DNA from: Anaeromicropila populeti
Lineage (GTDB): Bacteria; Bacillota; Clostridia; Lachnospirales; Lachnospiraceae
Length of the DNA: 64,000 bases
Assembly (NCBI RefSeq): GCF_900112775.1
Contig: NZ_FOYZ01000002.1
Location: 186,001 to 250,000, forward strand
Direction: 5' to 3'
A model generated the notes under the pieces. That model made no database searches. It was not told the DNA's origin and saw only the letters and a list, made by a program, of their open reading frames with translations. How positions within the stretch are numbered: the stretch's first letter is position 1; each line of letters opens with the position of its first letter. Below are positions 19,067 to 28,617 of this stretch, piece after piece. Made by a program: the position numbers and the translations under genes.

Positions 19067-21475
19067 ATGTTTAATAAGCTTCAGGTTAAGATTATATTTT
19101 TATTATTTATAGCATTGGCAATTACGGTTAGTGCGAATTATTTTATGAGTAATTCCATTTTAAAAGATGTACTAACGGATGCAATAACTGATCGAGCTTT
19201 TACTACTGGGGACATCTTGAAAATGCAGATTGATAACCTTCTTATTCTTCCAAGAGATCTAGATGAACTGGCTGGATTTGAATACATTTGTCAGGATGTA
19301 GTTTCTACGAAGGATGACATTCAATATGCAGAGATTGTAGACTTGGAAGGAAAAATTCTCTATAGTAGTGATTTTGACAGGCTCAATACTTTTATAGAGA
19401 ATGAGGAGTTGGTAGAGGCTGCAAAAAGTGTGGAGGACAATACCGTTCTTTATAAAGATGAGACAGGAACCTACTACGGTTTCTTTCTGCCTGTATATAA
19501 TAGTAAATCAGAGCATTTAGGTGCTGTATTTTTAAGTTATACCAAGGAAACGATTACAGGACCTGTTACAAAGTTATTACAATCTTTCTTTATTATGGGA
19601 TGGGCACTTTTTTTACTTGTATTATTATTAATTGGATTCTTTTTAAATTTCTGGGTAACAAAACCCATATTAAGCTTATATCATGCCACAAGAGAAATAT
19701 TCTATAAGGGAACAGACTCTATTGAGACAGTTCATGTGAAAACAAAGGATGAAATAGGGCGGCTTGCAACATCCTTTAACCTTATGGTTACAAAACTTAA
19801 GGAAACCACAGTCTCCAAGTTGTTTGTAGACAATATTATTTCTAGTATGACAGATGCAGTAATAGTAGTTTCTTCAAATAATACAATTGAGACAGTAAAT
19901 GAAGCAGCACTTTCTTTATTGGAGTATAGAGAGGAAGAGCTATTGAATCAGCCAGTAAGCATTATTTTTGATGATCAGGATTTTGCCATTTTTTCAAGAG
20001 AATGGGTGAATGAAGTAAAAGAACAGGGACAGTTGAAGAATTATGAGACAATAGGCTGTACAAAAAGTGGAAAGAGCATACCAGTGCTGTTTTCCTGTTC
20101 TGTGATGAAATCCAATGAAAAAAATGTAGCGTATATTGTTTGTACAGTCCGTGATAATACAGAAGCAAAGAAAGCAGAAGATTTAATGTATTACCAGGCA
20201 AATTTTGATGTGTTGACAGGACTTCCAAATCGTTATTACATGGAAAATGAAATTACAAGGGTTTTGAAGGAATTTGATACAAACGAAACGCCACATACCT
20301 TTTTGTCCCTGGATTTGGACAAGTTTAAAGTTGTAAATGACGTTTGCGGACACCATGCAGGAGATCAGCTGATAAAACATTTAGCACTAATGATGAAGCA
20401 GACACTACAGCCTGATGTTATTCTATGCAGAATAGGCGGAGATGAGTTTGGTATACTATTATTTAATACGGATATTAGTGAGGGCTGTAAAATAGCAGAG
20501 AGATTATGTAAAGTAGTTCGGGATTTTCATTTCGTGTGGAACGATAATATGTTTACGCTAGGTGTAAGCATTGGTGCAGTTGAGCTTAATTCAAATGTAA
20601 CCAGTGTCCAGGTACTGCTAAGTTCAGCAGACCGAGCCTGTTATATTTCAAAGGATAAGGGTGGAAATCGTGTTCAGGTATTTGACGAGGATGATAAGGA
20701 ACTACTGGAACGCCATGAAGAGATGAATGTTATGCCAGGGATTACAAAAGCTTTTGAAGAAGACCGATTTGTTTTACATTATCAGCCGATTGTATCTACA
20801 AAAGGCGGTAGTTCAAGGGATTGGTTTGAAGTGTTAATCCGGATGGTGGATGACAAGGGAAATATAATTGCGCCAGGTATATTTCTGCCGGCTGCCCAGC
20901 GTTATAATGTGATGCCGAATATTGACAGATGGGTAATTCATCATTTTTTTAAAATTTATAAGGAGCAGGTTGAGGGACATTTTGATGGGGATGATGTGCT
21001 GTTTAATATTAATATTTCAGGTGCTTCATTAAATACAGATGATTTTCTAGATTTTGTCATGGAGGAATTTACGAATCACCAAGTGCCGCCTAATACAATT
21101 TGTTTTGAAATAACGGAAACCAGCGCAGTATCAAATTTTGTTGATGCCGCAAAATTCATTAATAAACTACAGGATATGGGATGCAGTTTTGCATTAGATG
21201 ATTTTGGAAGTGGCTTGTCTTCCTTTACATATCTGAAGTATCTTCCAGTAGATTATATAAAAATTGATGGTACATTTGTAAGAGAAATGGAACATAATAA
21301 GATTGACTATGCAATGGTTTCTTCTATAAATGAAATTGCTCATTTGATGGGAAAAAAGACAATTGCAGAGTATGTAGAAAATGATGAAATATTTAGCTGT
21401 TTAAAAGAAATAGGAGTTGATTTTGGACAGGGCTTTGGATTAGGCAGACCAGATACACTAGAACATTATATGTAG
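19067..21475 (+). CDS. Membrane GGDEF-EAL c-di-GMP turnover protein
   Basis: An 802-residue signalling enzyme. It has a membrane helix (about 8-28), a Cache-like extracytoplasmic sensor, a second helix (about 173-197), HAMP (about 198-250), PAS (about 258-370), GGDEF and EAL domains. The cyclase motif IGGDEF (457-461) is intact. The RxxD inhibitory site is missing (LQPD at the expected place). The EAL signature reads EVL (Glu588), a known functional variant. The other metal and catalytic motifs are kept: NINISG, FEITET, DDFGSG, IKIDG and the late GQGFGLGRP. Both activities are therefore possible. The start codon follows the lipoprotein stop with no gap. GGGAGG lies inside that gene. Confidence 0.93.
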   Translation: MFNKLQVKIIFLLFIALAITVSANYFMSNSILKDVLTDAITDRAFTTGDILKMQIDNLLILPRDLDELAGFEYICQDVVSTKDDIQYAEIVDLEGKILYSSDFDRLNTFIENEELVEAAKSVEDNTVLYKDETGTYYGFFLPVYNSKSEHLGAVFLSYTKETITGPVTKLLQSFFIMGWALFLLVLLLIGFFLNFWVTKPILSLYHATREIFYKGTDSIETVHVKTKDEIGRLATSFNLMVTKLKETTVSKLFVDNIISSMTDAVIVVSSNNTIETVNEAALSLLEYREEELLNQPVSIIFDDQDFAIFSREWVNEVKEQGQLKNYETIGCTKSGKSIPVLFSCSVMKSNEKNVAYIVCTVRDNTEAKKAEDLMYYQANFDVLTGLPNRYYMENEITRVLKEFDTNETPHTFLSLDLDKFKVVNDVCGHHAGDQLIKHLALMMKQTLQPDVILCRIGGDEFGILLFNTDISEGCKIAERLCKVVRDFHFVWNDNMFTLGVSIGAVELNSNVTSVQVLLSSADRACYISKDKGGNRVQVFDEDDKELLERHEEMNVMPGITKAFEEDRFVLHYQPIVSTKGGSSRDWFEVLIRMVDDKGNIIAPGIFLPAAQRYNVMPNIDRWVIHHFFKIYKEQVEGHFDGDDVLFNINISGASLNTDDFLDFVMEEFTNHQVPPNTICFEITETSAVSNFVDAAKFINKLQDMGCSFALDDFGSGLSSFTYLKYLPVDYIKIDGTFVREMEHNKIDYAMVSSINEIAHLMGKKTIAEYVENDEIFSCLKEIGVDFGQGFGLGRPDTLEHYM

Positions 21476-21496
21476 AGCATAAGAGAAGGTGATTGT

Positions 21497-22453
21497 ATGA
21501 AAATAGTATTTTTAGAAACCCAGACATTGGGGGAAACCATTGATTTTGAACCGTTTAAGAGGTTTGGAGAAGTGGAATTGTATGAATTAACCAGACAGAA
21601 TGAAATAAGGGAACGTGTTTTGGGTGCAGAAGTTGTTATTGTCAATAAACTGCCTGTGAATGAAAAATGTTTGGGAGAGGCACAGAATTTAAAATTAGTT
21701 TGTATTACAGCAACAGGAACAAATAATGTAGATTTTGCTTTTACACAATCAAGAAATATTACAGTAACTAATGTAAAGGGTTATTCTACAGCTGCCGTTG
21801 TGCAGCATACCTTTGCATTACTGTTCTATTTGATGGAACAGCTGCCTTATTATGATAATTATGTTAAGCAAGAAGAATATACCCTATCCCCAATGTTTAC
21901 GCATTTGGGTAAAGAATTCCATGAATTATGTGGAATGACATGGGGAATTGTTGGACTTGGCAGTATTGGAGAAGGAGTGGCGCGGATTGCCAGAGGCTTT
22001 GGGTGTAATGTGATTTACTACTCTACTTCTGGAAACAATCATAATTTTGAGTATACGGAAGTGGATTTTGAGAAATTATTGCAGGAAAGTGATATTATTT
22101 CTGTCCATGCACCGCTGACAGAACAGACTGATAAGCTTTTTACCTATGAGGTATTTCAGAAAATGAAAAAGAACTGTTTTTTTCTAAATTTGGGAAGAGG
22201 CCCAATTGTGGAAGAAGAAGGATTGAAAAAAGCCTTGGAAGAAGGAGAAATTGCAGGTGCTGGATTGGATGTGCTGACAGAAGAACCTATGAGCGAAGGA
22301 AATCCCTTAATAAAAATAAAGGACAGTGGTAAGTTAATTATAACACCACATATAGCCTGGGCCAGCATAGAAGCCAGAGGGCGGTTGATGAAAGAAGTGT
22401 TTTTAAATATTGACGCATTTTGTAAAGGCATAGAGAGGAATGTAGTAAAATGA
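21497..22453 (+). CDS. D-2-hydroxyacid dehydrogenase (NAD-dependent)
   Basis: A 318-residue member of the D-isomer 2-hydroxyacid dehydrogenase family, related to glycerate dehydrogenase/hydroxypyruvate reductase. These interconvert 2-keto acids and D-2-hydroxy acids with NAD(P). It has the Rossmann motif GLGSIGEG and the catalytic triad Arg234 (LGRGP), Glu263 (TEEP) and His285 (TPHIAWAS). It starts 21 bases after the GGDEF-EAL gene with AAGGTGA upstream, so it may be read through from the riboswitch promoter. The exact substrate is not determinable. Confidence 0.88.
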   Translation: MKIVFLETQTLGETIDFEPFKRFGEVELYELTRQNEIRERVLGAEVVIVNKLPVNEKCLGEAQNLKLVCITATGTNNVDFAFTQSRNITVTNVKGYSTAAVVQHTFALLFYLMEQLPYYDNYVKQEEYTLSPMFTHLGKEFHELCGMTWGIVGLGSIGEGVARIARGFGCNVIYYSTSGNNHNFEYTEVDFEKLLQESDIISVHAPLTEQTDKLFTYEVFQKMKKNCFFLNLGRGPIVEEEGLKKALEEGEIAGAGLDVLTEEPMSEGNPLIKIKDSGKLIITPHIAWASIEARGRLMKEVFLNIDAFCKGIERNVVK

Positions 22454-23286
22454 TACATGAAAAAATATTTTTTGATGTTCCATACGGGGAATCAGGATGT
22501 AAGAGAAGTCAGGAAAAAGCATCTATGGTGACGTATATTTTAGACGATTATACGCAGCATACAATTGTGCGCTATCGTCCGGCAATTGTAATATGTCCAG
22601 GAGGAGGCTATGAGTATCGGTCAGAGAGAGAAGCAGAAGCAATTGCTTTACAATTTACTGCAATGGGATATCATGTTTTTATAGTTCAATATAGTGTGAA
22701 ACCAGATGTGTATCCTGCTCCTCAGCTGGATTTGGCAAAGGCGGTATCGATAATCAGGGAGCATGCACAAGAATGGCATGTTGAAAAGGATAAAATTGTC
22801 CTATGTGGTTTTTCAGCAGGAGGACATCTGGCAGGAAGTCTGGGGACTCTTTGGAAGGAACCGTGGCTTTCGGCTGCGCTGTCTGTTCAACCGGAAGATA
22901 TTCAGCCTAATGGATTGATACTATGCTATCCTGTAATTTCTTCAGGGATTTACGCACATAAAGGCTCCTTTCAAGCCCTGCTAGGTGAAAAAGCCGAAGA
23001 GAATAAAGAGTTTTTATCTTTAGAAAAAAGGGTGACAAAGGATACACCAAGAACCTTTATTTGGCATACGCTGACGGATGGAGCGGTACCTGTACAAAAT
23101 TCCATTTTATTTATGGAGGCTTGCATTGAAAGTCAGGTGCCTGTTGAATTTCACATGTTTCCAGAAGGGGGGCATGGATTAGCATTAGCAAATGAGGAAA
23201 CCTCTATACTGGAAGGAAGAGAGGACATTCTGACAGCTTGTCAAATGTGGATTCCATTAGTAAGGAACTGGTTAAAAGAACTATAG
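22450..23286 (+). CDS. Alpha/beta-hydrolase, esterase-like
   Basis: A 278-residue esterase of the BD-FAE/acetyl-esterase type. It has an oxyanion-hole segment CPGGGYEYRS, nucleophile Ser122 in GFSAGG, Asp210 in LTDGAVP and His242 in GGHGLAL, which together form a full catalytic triad. Relatives remove acetyl or feruloyl groups from plant polysaccharides or act on small esters. That would fit the nearby cellulase but is inference. There is no signal peptide, so it is cytoplasmic. Its ATG overlaps the dehydrogenase stop by four bases (ATGA), showing translational coupling. Confidence 0.82.
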   Translation: MIHEKIFFDVPYGESGCKRSQEKASMVTYILDDYTQHTIVRYRPAIVICPGGGYEYRSEREAEAIALQFTAMGYHVFIVQYSVKPDVYPAPQLDLAKAVSIIREHAQEWHVEKDKIVLCGFSAGGHLAGSLGTLWKEPWLSAALSVQPEDIQPNGLILCYPVISSGIYAHKGSFQALLGEKAEENKEFLSLEKRVTKDTPRTFIWHTLTDGAVPVQNSILFMEACIESQVPVEFHMFPEGGHGLALANEETSILEGREDILTACQMWIPLVRNWLKEL

Positions 23287-23391
23287 TAAAGTAAGATAAA
23301 CCGAGCTAAACGTTATATAAGAAAAGTACCAAATGAAACATTACATTTTAAGCGTCAATAGTTACATTGAAGAGAATTCAACATCAAAATG

Positions 23392-23400
23392 TGCTATGAT
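23392..23400 (+). promoter_or_regulatory. Possible extended -10 promoter upstream of rpsL
   Basis: TG at 23392-23393 precedes TATGAT (23395-23400). Together with the terminator that ends near 23508 it would yield a transcript of about 100 bases. No good -35 is seen. Confidence 0.3.
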
Positions 23401-23462
23401 AAAAAAGGCAAAAAGTTATTTATGATACAAGCAGAACTCTTATCAATCAAAACCCCAATTTG

Positions 23463-23508
23463 AAAACTATTGCGCATGAATTACCCCAAACTGTGCAATA
23501 GTTTTTTA
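23463..23508 (+). terminator. Intrinsic terminator before the rpsL promoter
   Basis: AAAACTATTGCGCA pairs with TGTGCAATAGTTTT around a 15-base loop and is followed by T-rich sequence. It lies about 180 bases after the esterase. The rest of the 327-base gap (23287-23612) holds the extended -10 candidate and the str promoter but no convincing coding sequence. Confidence 0.8.
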
Positions 23509-23512
23509 TGTG

Positions 23513-23541
23513 TTGACAAGATGAAAAAACCGCGTTATAAT
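23513..23541 (+). promoter_or_regulatory. Consensus SigA promoter of the str operon
   Basis: TTGACA (23513-23518), a 17-base spacer, TATAAT (23536-23541). It lies 72 bases before the rpsL start. Confidence 0.88.
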
Positions 23542-23613
23542 GATCAAGCATGCGATTTTGTGTGCAAAAAAATGATTAACTTAATGAATTATTACCACAG
23601 GAGGTGAAAATTA

Positions 23614-24033
23614 ATGCCAACTTTTAACCAATTAGTAAGAAAAGGAAGAAAGACAGTTGAGAAGAAATCAACTTCTCCAGCTTTGCAAAAAGGGTACAAT
23701 TCTTTGAACAAGAAGACTACTGATGCATCTGCTCCTCAAAAGAGAGGTGTTTGTACAGCTGTTAGAACTTCGACTCCTAAGAAACCTAATTCAGCTCTTA
23801 GAAAGATCGCCAGAGTACGTCTTTCCAATGGTATTGAAGTAACAAGCTACATTCCAGGAGAAGGACACAACCTTCAAGAGCATAGCGTTGTTCTTATCAG
23901 AGGTGGAAGGGTAAAGGATTTACCTGGTACAAGATACCACATCGTAAGAGGTACACTAGATACTGCTGGTGTAGCTAAGAGAAGACAAGCACGTTCTAAA
24001 TATGGTGCTAAGAGACCAAAAGACGCAAAATAA
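23614..24033 (+). CDS. rpsL: 30S ribosomal protein S12
   Basis: The 139-residue S12 sits at the decoding centre and controls tRNA selection accuracy. The streptomycin-region motifs are present: [13 protein letters not shown] and the later [17 protein letters not shown]. The Lys residues normally found in streptomycin-sensitive strains are kept. AGGAGGTG precedes the ATG. It is the first gene of the str operon. The gap to rpsG, 305 bases, is unusually long. Confidence 0.98.
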   Translation: MPTFNQLVRKGRKTVEKKSTSPALQKGYNSLNKKTTDASAPQKRGVCTAVRTSTPKKPNSALRKIARVRLSNGIEVTSYIPGEGHNLQEHSVVLIRGGRVKDLPGTRYHIVRGTLDTAGVAKRRQARSKYGAKRPKDAK

Positions 24034-24809
<776 letters not shown>

Positions 24810-24848
24810 GACTGCTGAGTTGCTTTTGTACTAATAGAGTAATGATTG

Positions 24849-24870
24849 AACGGTAGTTTTTGCTACCGTT
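24849..24870 (+). promoter_or_regulatory. Hairpin between rpsG and fusA
   Basis: AACGGTAG and CTACCGTT are perfectly complementary over eight bases with a short T-rich loop. No T-run follows. It lies 20 bases before the fusA ribosome binding site and may be a processing or translational control element. Confidence 0.5.
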
Positions 24871-24904
24871 ACATTCGCATAAATTGAGTAAGGAGGAAAA
24901 TCCC

Positions 24905-27028
24905 TTGGCTGGAAGAGAATATCCGTTAGAGAGAACCAGAAACATTGGAATTATGGCTCACATCGATGCAGGTAAAACTACATTAACAGAGCGTATTCTT
25001 TATTATACTGGTGTTAACTATAAAATCGGTGATACTCATGAAGGTACTGCAACAATGGACTGGATGGAGCAGGAACAAGAAAGAGGTATTACAATTACTT
25101 CCGCGGCTACAACTTGTCATTGGACGCTGCAAGAAAATTGCAAGACAAAGCCAGGTGCGTTAGAACATCGTATCAATATTATTGATACCCCAGGTCACGT
25201 TGACTTTACTGTTGAAGTAGAACGTTCCCTGCGTGTTCTTGATGGTGCTGTTGGTGTGTTTTGTGCAAAGGGTGGTGTTGAACCACAGTCTGAGAATGTA
25301 TGGCGTCAGGCAGACACTTACAATGTACCAAGAATGGCATTTGTTAATAAAATGGACATTCTAGGCGCAAATTTTTATGGTGCCGTTGAACAAATTAAGA
25401 CAAGGTTAGGAAAAAATGCAATTGTACTTCAATTACCAATTGGTAAGGAAGACGAATTTAAAGGCATTATTGACCTGTTTGAAATGAAAGCATATATCTA
25501 TAATGATGATAAGGGTGAGGATATCTCTATTGTTGACATTCCTGAAGACATGAAAGATGATGCAGAATTATATAGAAGTGAATTAGTTGAAAAAATCTGC
25601 GAATTAGATGATGATCTAACAATGCAGTATTTAGAAGGTGAAGAACCTACTGTAGAACAGTTGAAAGCAGGCTTGAGAAAAGGAACTTGTGCTTGCCAGG
25701 CTATTCCTGTATGCTGCGGTTCAGCATATAAAAATAAAGGTGTTCAGAAGTTGCTTGATGCGATTCTGGAATTTATGCCAGCACCAACAGATATTGAATC
25801 AATTACTGGTGTTGATGAAGATGGTAATGATATTGTGAGACATTCTTCCGATGAAGAGCCATTCTCAGCATTAGCATTTAAAATTATGGCAGATCCATTT
25901 GTTGGTAAGTTAGCATTTATTCGTGTGTACTCAGGAAGTTTAAATTCTGGTTCTTATGTATTAAATGCAACAAAAGGCAAAAAAGAACGTGTTGGACGTA
26001 TCTTGCAGATGCACGCAAATAAGAGACAGGAATTGGATAAAGTTTATGCAGGTGATATTGCAGCAGCTGTTGGTTTTAAATTTACAACAACTGGTGATAC
26101 TATCTGTGATGAACAGCATCCAGTTATTCTTGAGTCTATGGAATTCCCAGAACCAGTTATTGAATTAGCAATTGAGCCTAAGACAAAAGCTGGTCAGGGT
26201 AAGATGGGTGAAGCTTTAGCAAAACTTGCTGAAGAAGATCCTACTTTCAGAGCTCATACTGATCAGGAAACTGGACAGACAATTATAGCAGGTATGGGTG
26301 AACTTCATCTTGAAATCATCGTGGATCGTCTTCTTCGTGAATTTAAGGTTGAGGCAAATGTTGGTGCTCCACAGGTTGCTTATAAGGAAACATTTACAAA
26401 GCCAGTTGAAGTAGACAGTAAGTATGCAAAACAATCTGGTGGTCGTGGTCAGTATGGTCACTGTAAAGTTAAGTTTGCACCAATGGATCCAAATGGAGAA
26501 GAAACATTTAAATTTGAATCTACAGTAGTTGGTGGTGCTATTCCTAGAGAATACATTCCAGCTGTTGGAGAAGGTATTGAAGAAGCTACAAAAGCTGGTA
26601 TTCTTGGAGGATTCCCTGTACTTGGTGTTCATGCCAATGTATATGATGGTTCTTACCATGAAGTCGATTCCAGTGAAATGGCATTCCACATTGCAGGTTC
26701 TATGGCATTTAAAGAAGCTATGCAAAAAGGAAGCCCTGTATTGCTTGAGCCAATTATGAAGGTTGAAGTTACTATGCCAGAAGAGTACATGGGTGATGTT
26801 ATTGGTGACATTAACTCACGTCGTGGACGTATTGAAGGTATGGATGACTTAGGCGGCGGTAAAATCGTTAGAGGATATGTGCCACTAGCTGAAATGTTTG
26901 GTTATTCTACTGACCTTCGTTCAAAGACACAAGGCCGAGGAAATTACTCTATGTTCTTTGAAAAATATGAGCCAGTTCCAAAGTCAGTTCAAGAAAAAGT
27001 AATTAATGCTAAGAATAGTTCTAAATAA
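24905..27028 (+). CDS. fusA: Translation elongation factor G
   Basis: The 707-residue EF-G GTPase drives translocation and, with RRF, ribosome recycling. The start is TTG at 24905 ([20 protein letters not shown]), eight bases after AAGGAGG; the ATG 45 bases upstream has no ribosome binding site and precedes the family N terminus. The P-loop AHIDAGKTT, switch [11 protein letters not shown] and NKMD G4 motif are seen, as are the C-terminal domains with GGRGQYGH. Encoded between rpsG and tuf as usual. Confidence 0.97.
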   Translation: MAGREYPLERTRNIGIMAHIDAGKTTLTERILYYTGVNYKIGDTHEGTATMDWMEQEQERGITITSAATTCHWTLQENCKTKPGALEHRINIIDTPGHVDFTVEVERSLRVLDGAVGVFCAKGGVEPQSENVWRQADTYNVPRMAFVNKMDILGANFYGAVEQIKTRLGKNAIVLQLPIGKEDEFKGIIDLFEMKAYIYNDDKGEDISIVDIPEDMKDDAELYRSELVEKICELDDDLTMQYLEGEEPTVEQLKAGLRKGTCACQAIPVCCGSAYKNKGVQKLLDAILEFMPAPTDIESITGVDEDGNDIVRHSSDEEPFSALAFKIMADPFVGKLAFIRVYSGSLNSGSYVLNATKGKKERVGRILQMHANKRQELDKVYAGDIAAAVGFKFTTTGDTICDEQHPVILESMEFPEPVIELAIEPKTKAGQGKMGEALAKLAEEDPTFRAHTDQETGQTIIAGMGELHLEIIVDRLLREFKVEANVGAPQVAYKETFTKPVEVDSKYAKQSGGRGQYGHCKVKFAPMDPNGEETFKFESTVVGGAIPREYIPAVGEGIEEATKAGILGGFPVLGVHANVYDGSYHEVDSSEMAFHIAGSMAFKEAMQKGSPVLLEPIMKVEVTMPEEYMGDVIGDINSRRGRIEGMDDLGGGKIVRGYVPLAEMFGYSTDLRSKTQGRGNYSMFFEKYEPVPKSVQEKVINAKNSSK

Positions 27029-27039
27029 GATTTTTTTGC

Positions 27040-27068
27040 TTGAAAAAATTTCTAACATGAAATATAAT
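27040..27068 (+). promoter_or_regulatory. Promoter of tuf
   Basis: TTGAAA (27040-27045), a 17-base spacer, TATAAT (27063-27068). The 12-base word ATGAAATATAAT around this -10 recurs at 27113-27124. Between the copies, GGCAATACT (27080-27088) pairs with AGTATTGCC (27102-27110). tuf therefore probably has its own transcript in addition to the str operon mRNA. Confidence 0.7.
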
Positions 27069-27194
27069 TAGGCATATACGGCAATACTTCTAGTTAGTGG
27101 GAGTATTGCCAAATGAAATATAATAATCCCAATTTGTTATCTGCGTATGCAGGAAAGAAGAAAATGTATTTATTTTAAAGGAGGACGTTTTAAA

Positions 27195-28388
27195 ATGGCT
27201 AAAGCTAAATTTGAAAGAAATAAACCACATTGTAATATTGGTACAATCGGTCACGTTGACCACGGTAAAACAACTTTAACTGCAGCAATCACAAAGACTT
27301 TACATGAAAGATTAGGAACTGGTGAAGCTGTAGCATTCGAAAACATTGATAAGGCTCCAGAAGAAAGAGAACGTGGTATCACAATTTCTACTGCTCACGT
27401 TGAGTATGAATCTACAAAACGTCACTATGCACACGTAGACTGCCCAGGCCATGCTGACTATGTTAAAAACATGATCACTGGTGCTGCTCAGATGGACGGC
27501 GCTATTCTTGTAGTTGCTGCTACTGACGGTGTTATGGCTCAGACAAAAGAACATATCCTACTTTCTCGTCAGGTAGGTGTTCCATATATCGTTGTATTTA
27601 TGAATAAATGTGATATGGTTGATGATCCAGAACTTCTTGAATTAGTTGAAATGGAAATCAGAGACTTATTATCAGAGTATGAATTCCCTGGTGATGATAC
27701 TCCAGTTATTCAAGGTTCAGCTCTTAAAGCTCTTGAAGATCCTTCAGGAGAATGGGGAGATAAGATTATTGAATTATTTGATGCTGTAGACAGCTGGATT
27801 CCAGATCCACAACGTGCTACTGATCAACCATTCTTAATGCCAATCGAAGACGTTTTCTCTATTACAGGACGTGGTACAGTTGCTACAGGACGTGTTGAGC
27901 GTGGTGTTCTTCATGTATCTGAAGAAGTTGAAATCGTTGGTATCAAAGAAGAAAACCGTAAAGTAGTTGTAACTGGTATCGAAATGTTCCGTAAACTTCT
28001 TGATGAAGCTCAAGCTGGTGATAACATTGGTGCACTTCTTCGTGGTGTTCAAAGAACAGAAATCGAAAGAGGACAGGTTTTATGTAAACCAGGTTCAATC
28101 ACTTGCCACAAGAAATTCAAGGCTCAGGTTTATGTATTAACAAAAGACGAAGGTGGACGTCATACTCCTTTCTTCAATAACTATAGACCACAGTTCTATT
28201 TCAGAACAACTGACGTTACAGGTGTTATCGATCTTCCAGAAGGCGTTGAAATGTGTATGCCTGGTGACAACATCGAAATGACAATTGAACTGATTCATCC
28301 AATCGCTATGGAGCAAGGTTTAGGCTTCGCTATCCGTGAAGGTGGACGTACAGTAGGTTCAGGTAAGGTTGCTACTATCGTTGAGTAA
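27195..28388 (+). CDS. tuf: Translation elongation factor Tu
   Basis: The 397-residue EF-Tu GTPase delivers aminoacyl-tRNA to the ribosome. Start at ATG 27195 after AAAGGAGGA; the longer open frame upstream lacks family sequence. It shows [14 protein letters not shown] (P-loop), [14 protein letters not shown] and NKCD, plus the tRNA-binding domains 2 and 3 up to [11 protein letters not shown]. It carries a short extra segment in domain 2-3 (EEENRK region) within normal variation. tuf ends the str cluster; rpsJ, often next, is 24 kb away. Confidence 0.98.
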   Translation: MAKAKFERNKPHCNIGTIGHVDHGKTTLTAAITKTLHERLGTGEAVAFENIDKAPEERERGITISTAHVEYESTKRHYAHVDCPGHADYVKNMITGAAQMDGAILVVAATDGVMAQTKEHILLSRQVGVPYIVVFMNKCDMVDDPELLELVEMEIRDLLSEYEFPGDDTPVIQGSALKALEDPSGEWGDKIIELFDAVDSWIPDPQRATDQPFLMPIEDVFSITGRGTVATGRVERGVLHVSEEVEIVGIKEENRKVVVTGIEMFRKLLDEAQAGDNIGALLRGVQRTEIERGQVLCKPGSITCHKKFKAQVYVLTKDEGGRHTPFFNNYRPQFYFRTTDVTGVIDLPEGVEMCMPGDNIEMTIELIHPIAMEQGLGFAIREGGRTVGSGKVATIVE

Positions 28389-28415
28389 TTCTAAATAGAC
28401 AATGATGAATTTATA

Positions 28416-28452
28416 CCGCAGTTCCTTGTAATATAAGGAATTGCGGTTTTTT
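28416..28452 (+). terminator. Terminator of the str operon
   Basis: CCGCAGTTCCTT pairs with AAGGAATTGCGG around GTAATAT, followed by six T. Confidence 0.92.
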
Positions 28453-28454
28453 AG

Positions 28455-28483
28455 TGAAATTTTTTGCATTTGTAAAAATTTCA
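28455..28483. promoter_or_regulatory. AT-rich inverted repeat upstream of the ROK gene
   Basis: TGAAATTTTT and AAAAATTTCA form a ten-base inverted repeat with a nine-base centre, about 60 bases upstream of the ROK promoter. ROK repressors bind AT-rich palindromes, so an operator is possible. The low complexity makes chance occurrence plausible. Confidence 0.3.
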
Positions 28484-28544
28484 TTGTAAAATCAATGTAA
28501 TTTTAGAAAAAAACCAAAATGAAATTGTAATTATTTATACCATG

Positions 28545-28573
28545 TTGACGAGTAGTAATTATACAGTTATAAT
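28545..28573 (+). promoter_or_regulatory. SigA promoter of the ROK regulator
   Basis: TTGACG (28545-28550), a 17-base spacer and TATAAT (28568-28573). The predicted start of transcription falls at the ATG of 28579, which argues for translation from 28618 instead. Confidence 0.75.
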
Positions 28574-28617
28574 AAAACATGCAGCTTGCCCCAAATAATG
28601 GATATGAGGTAGTGAAA

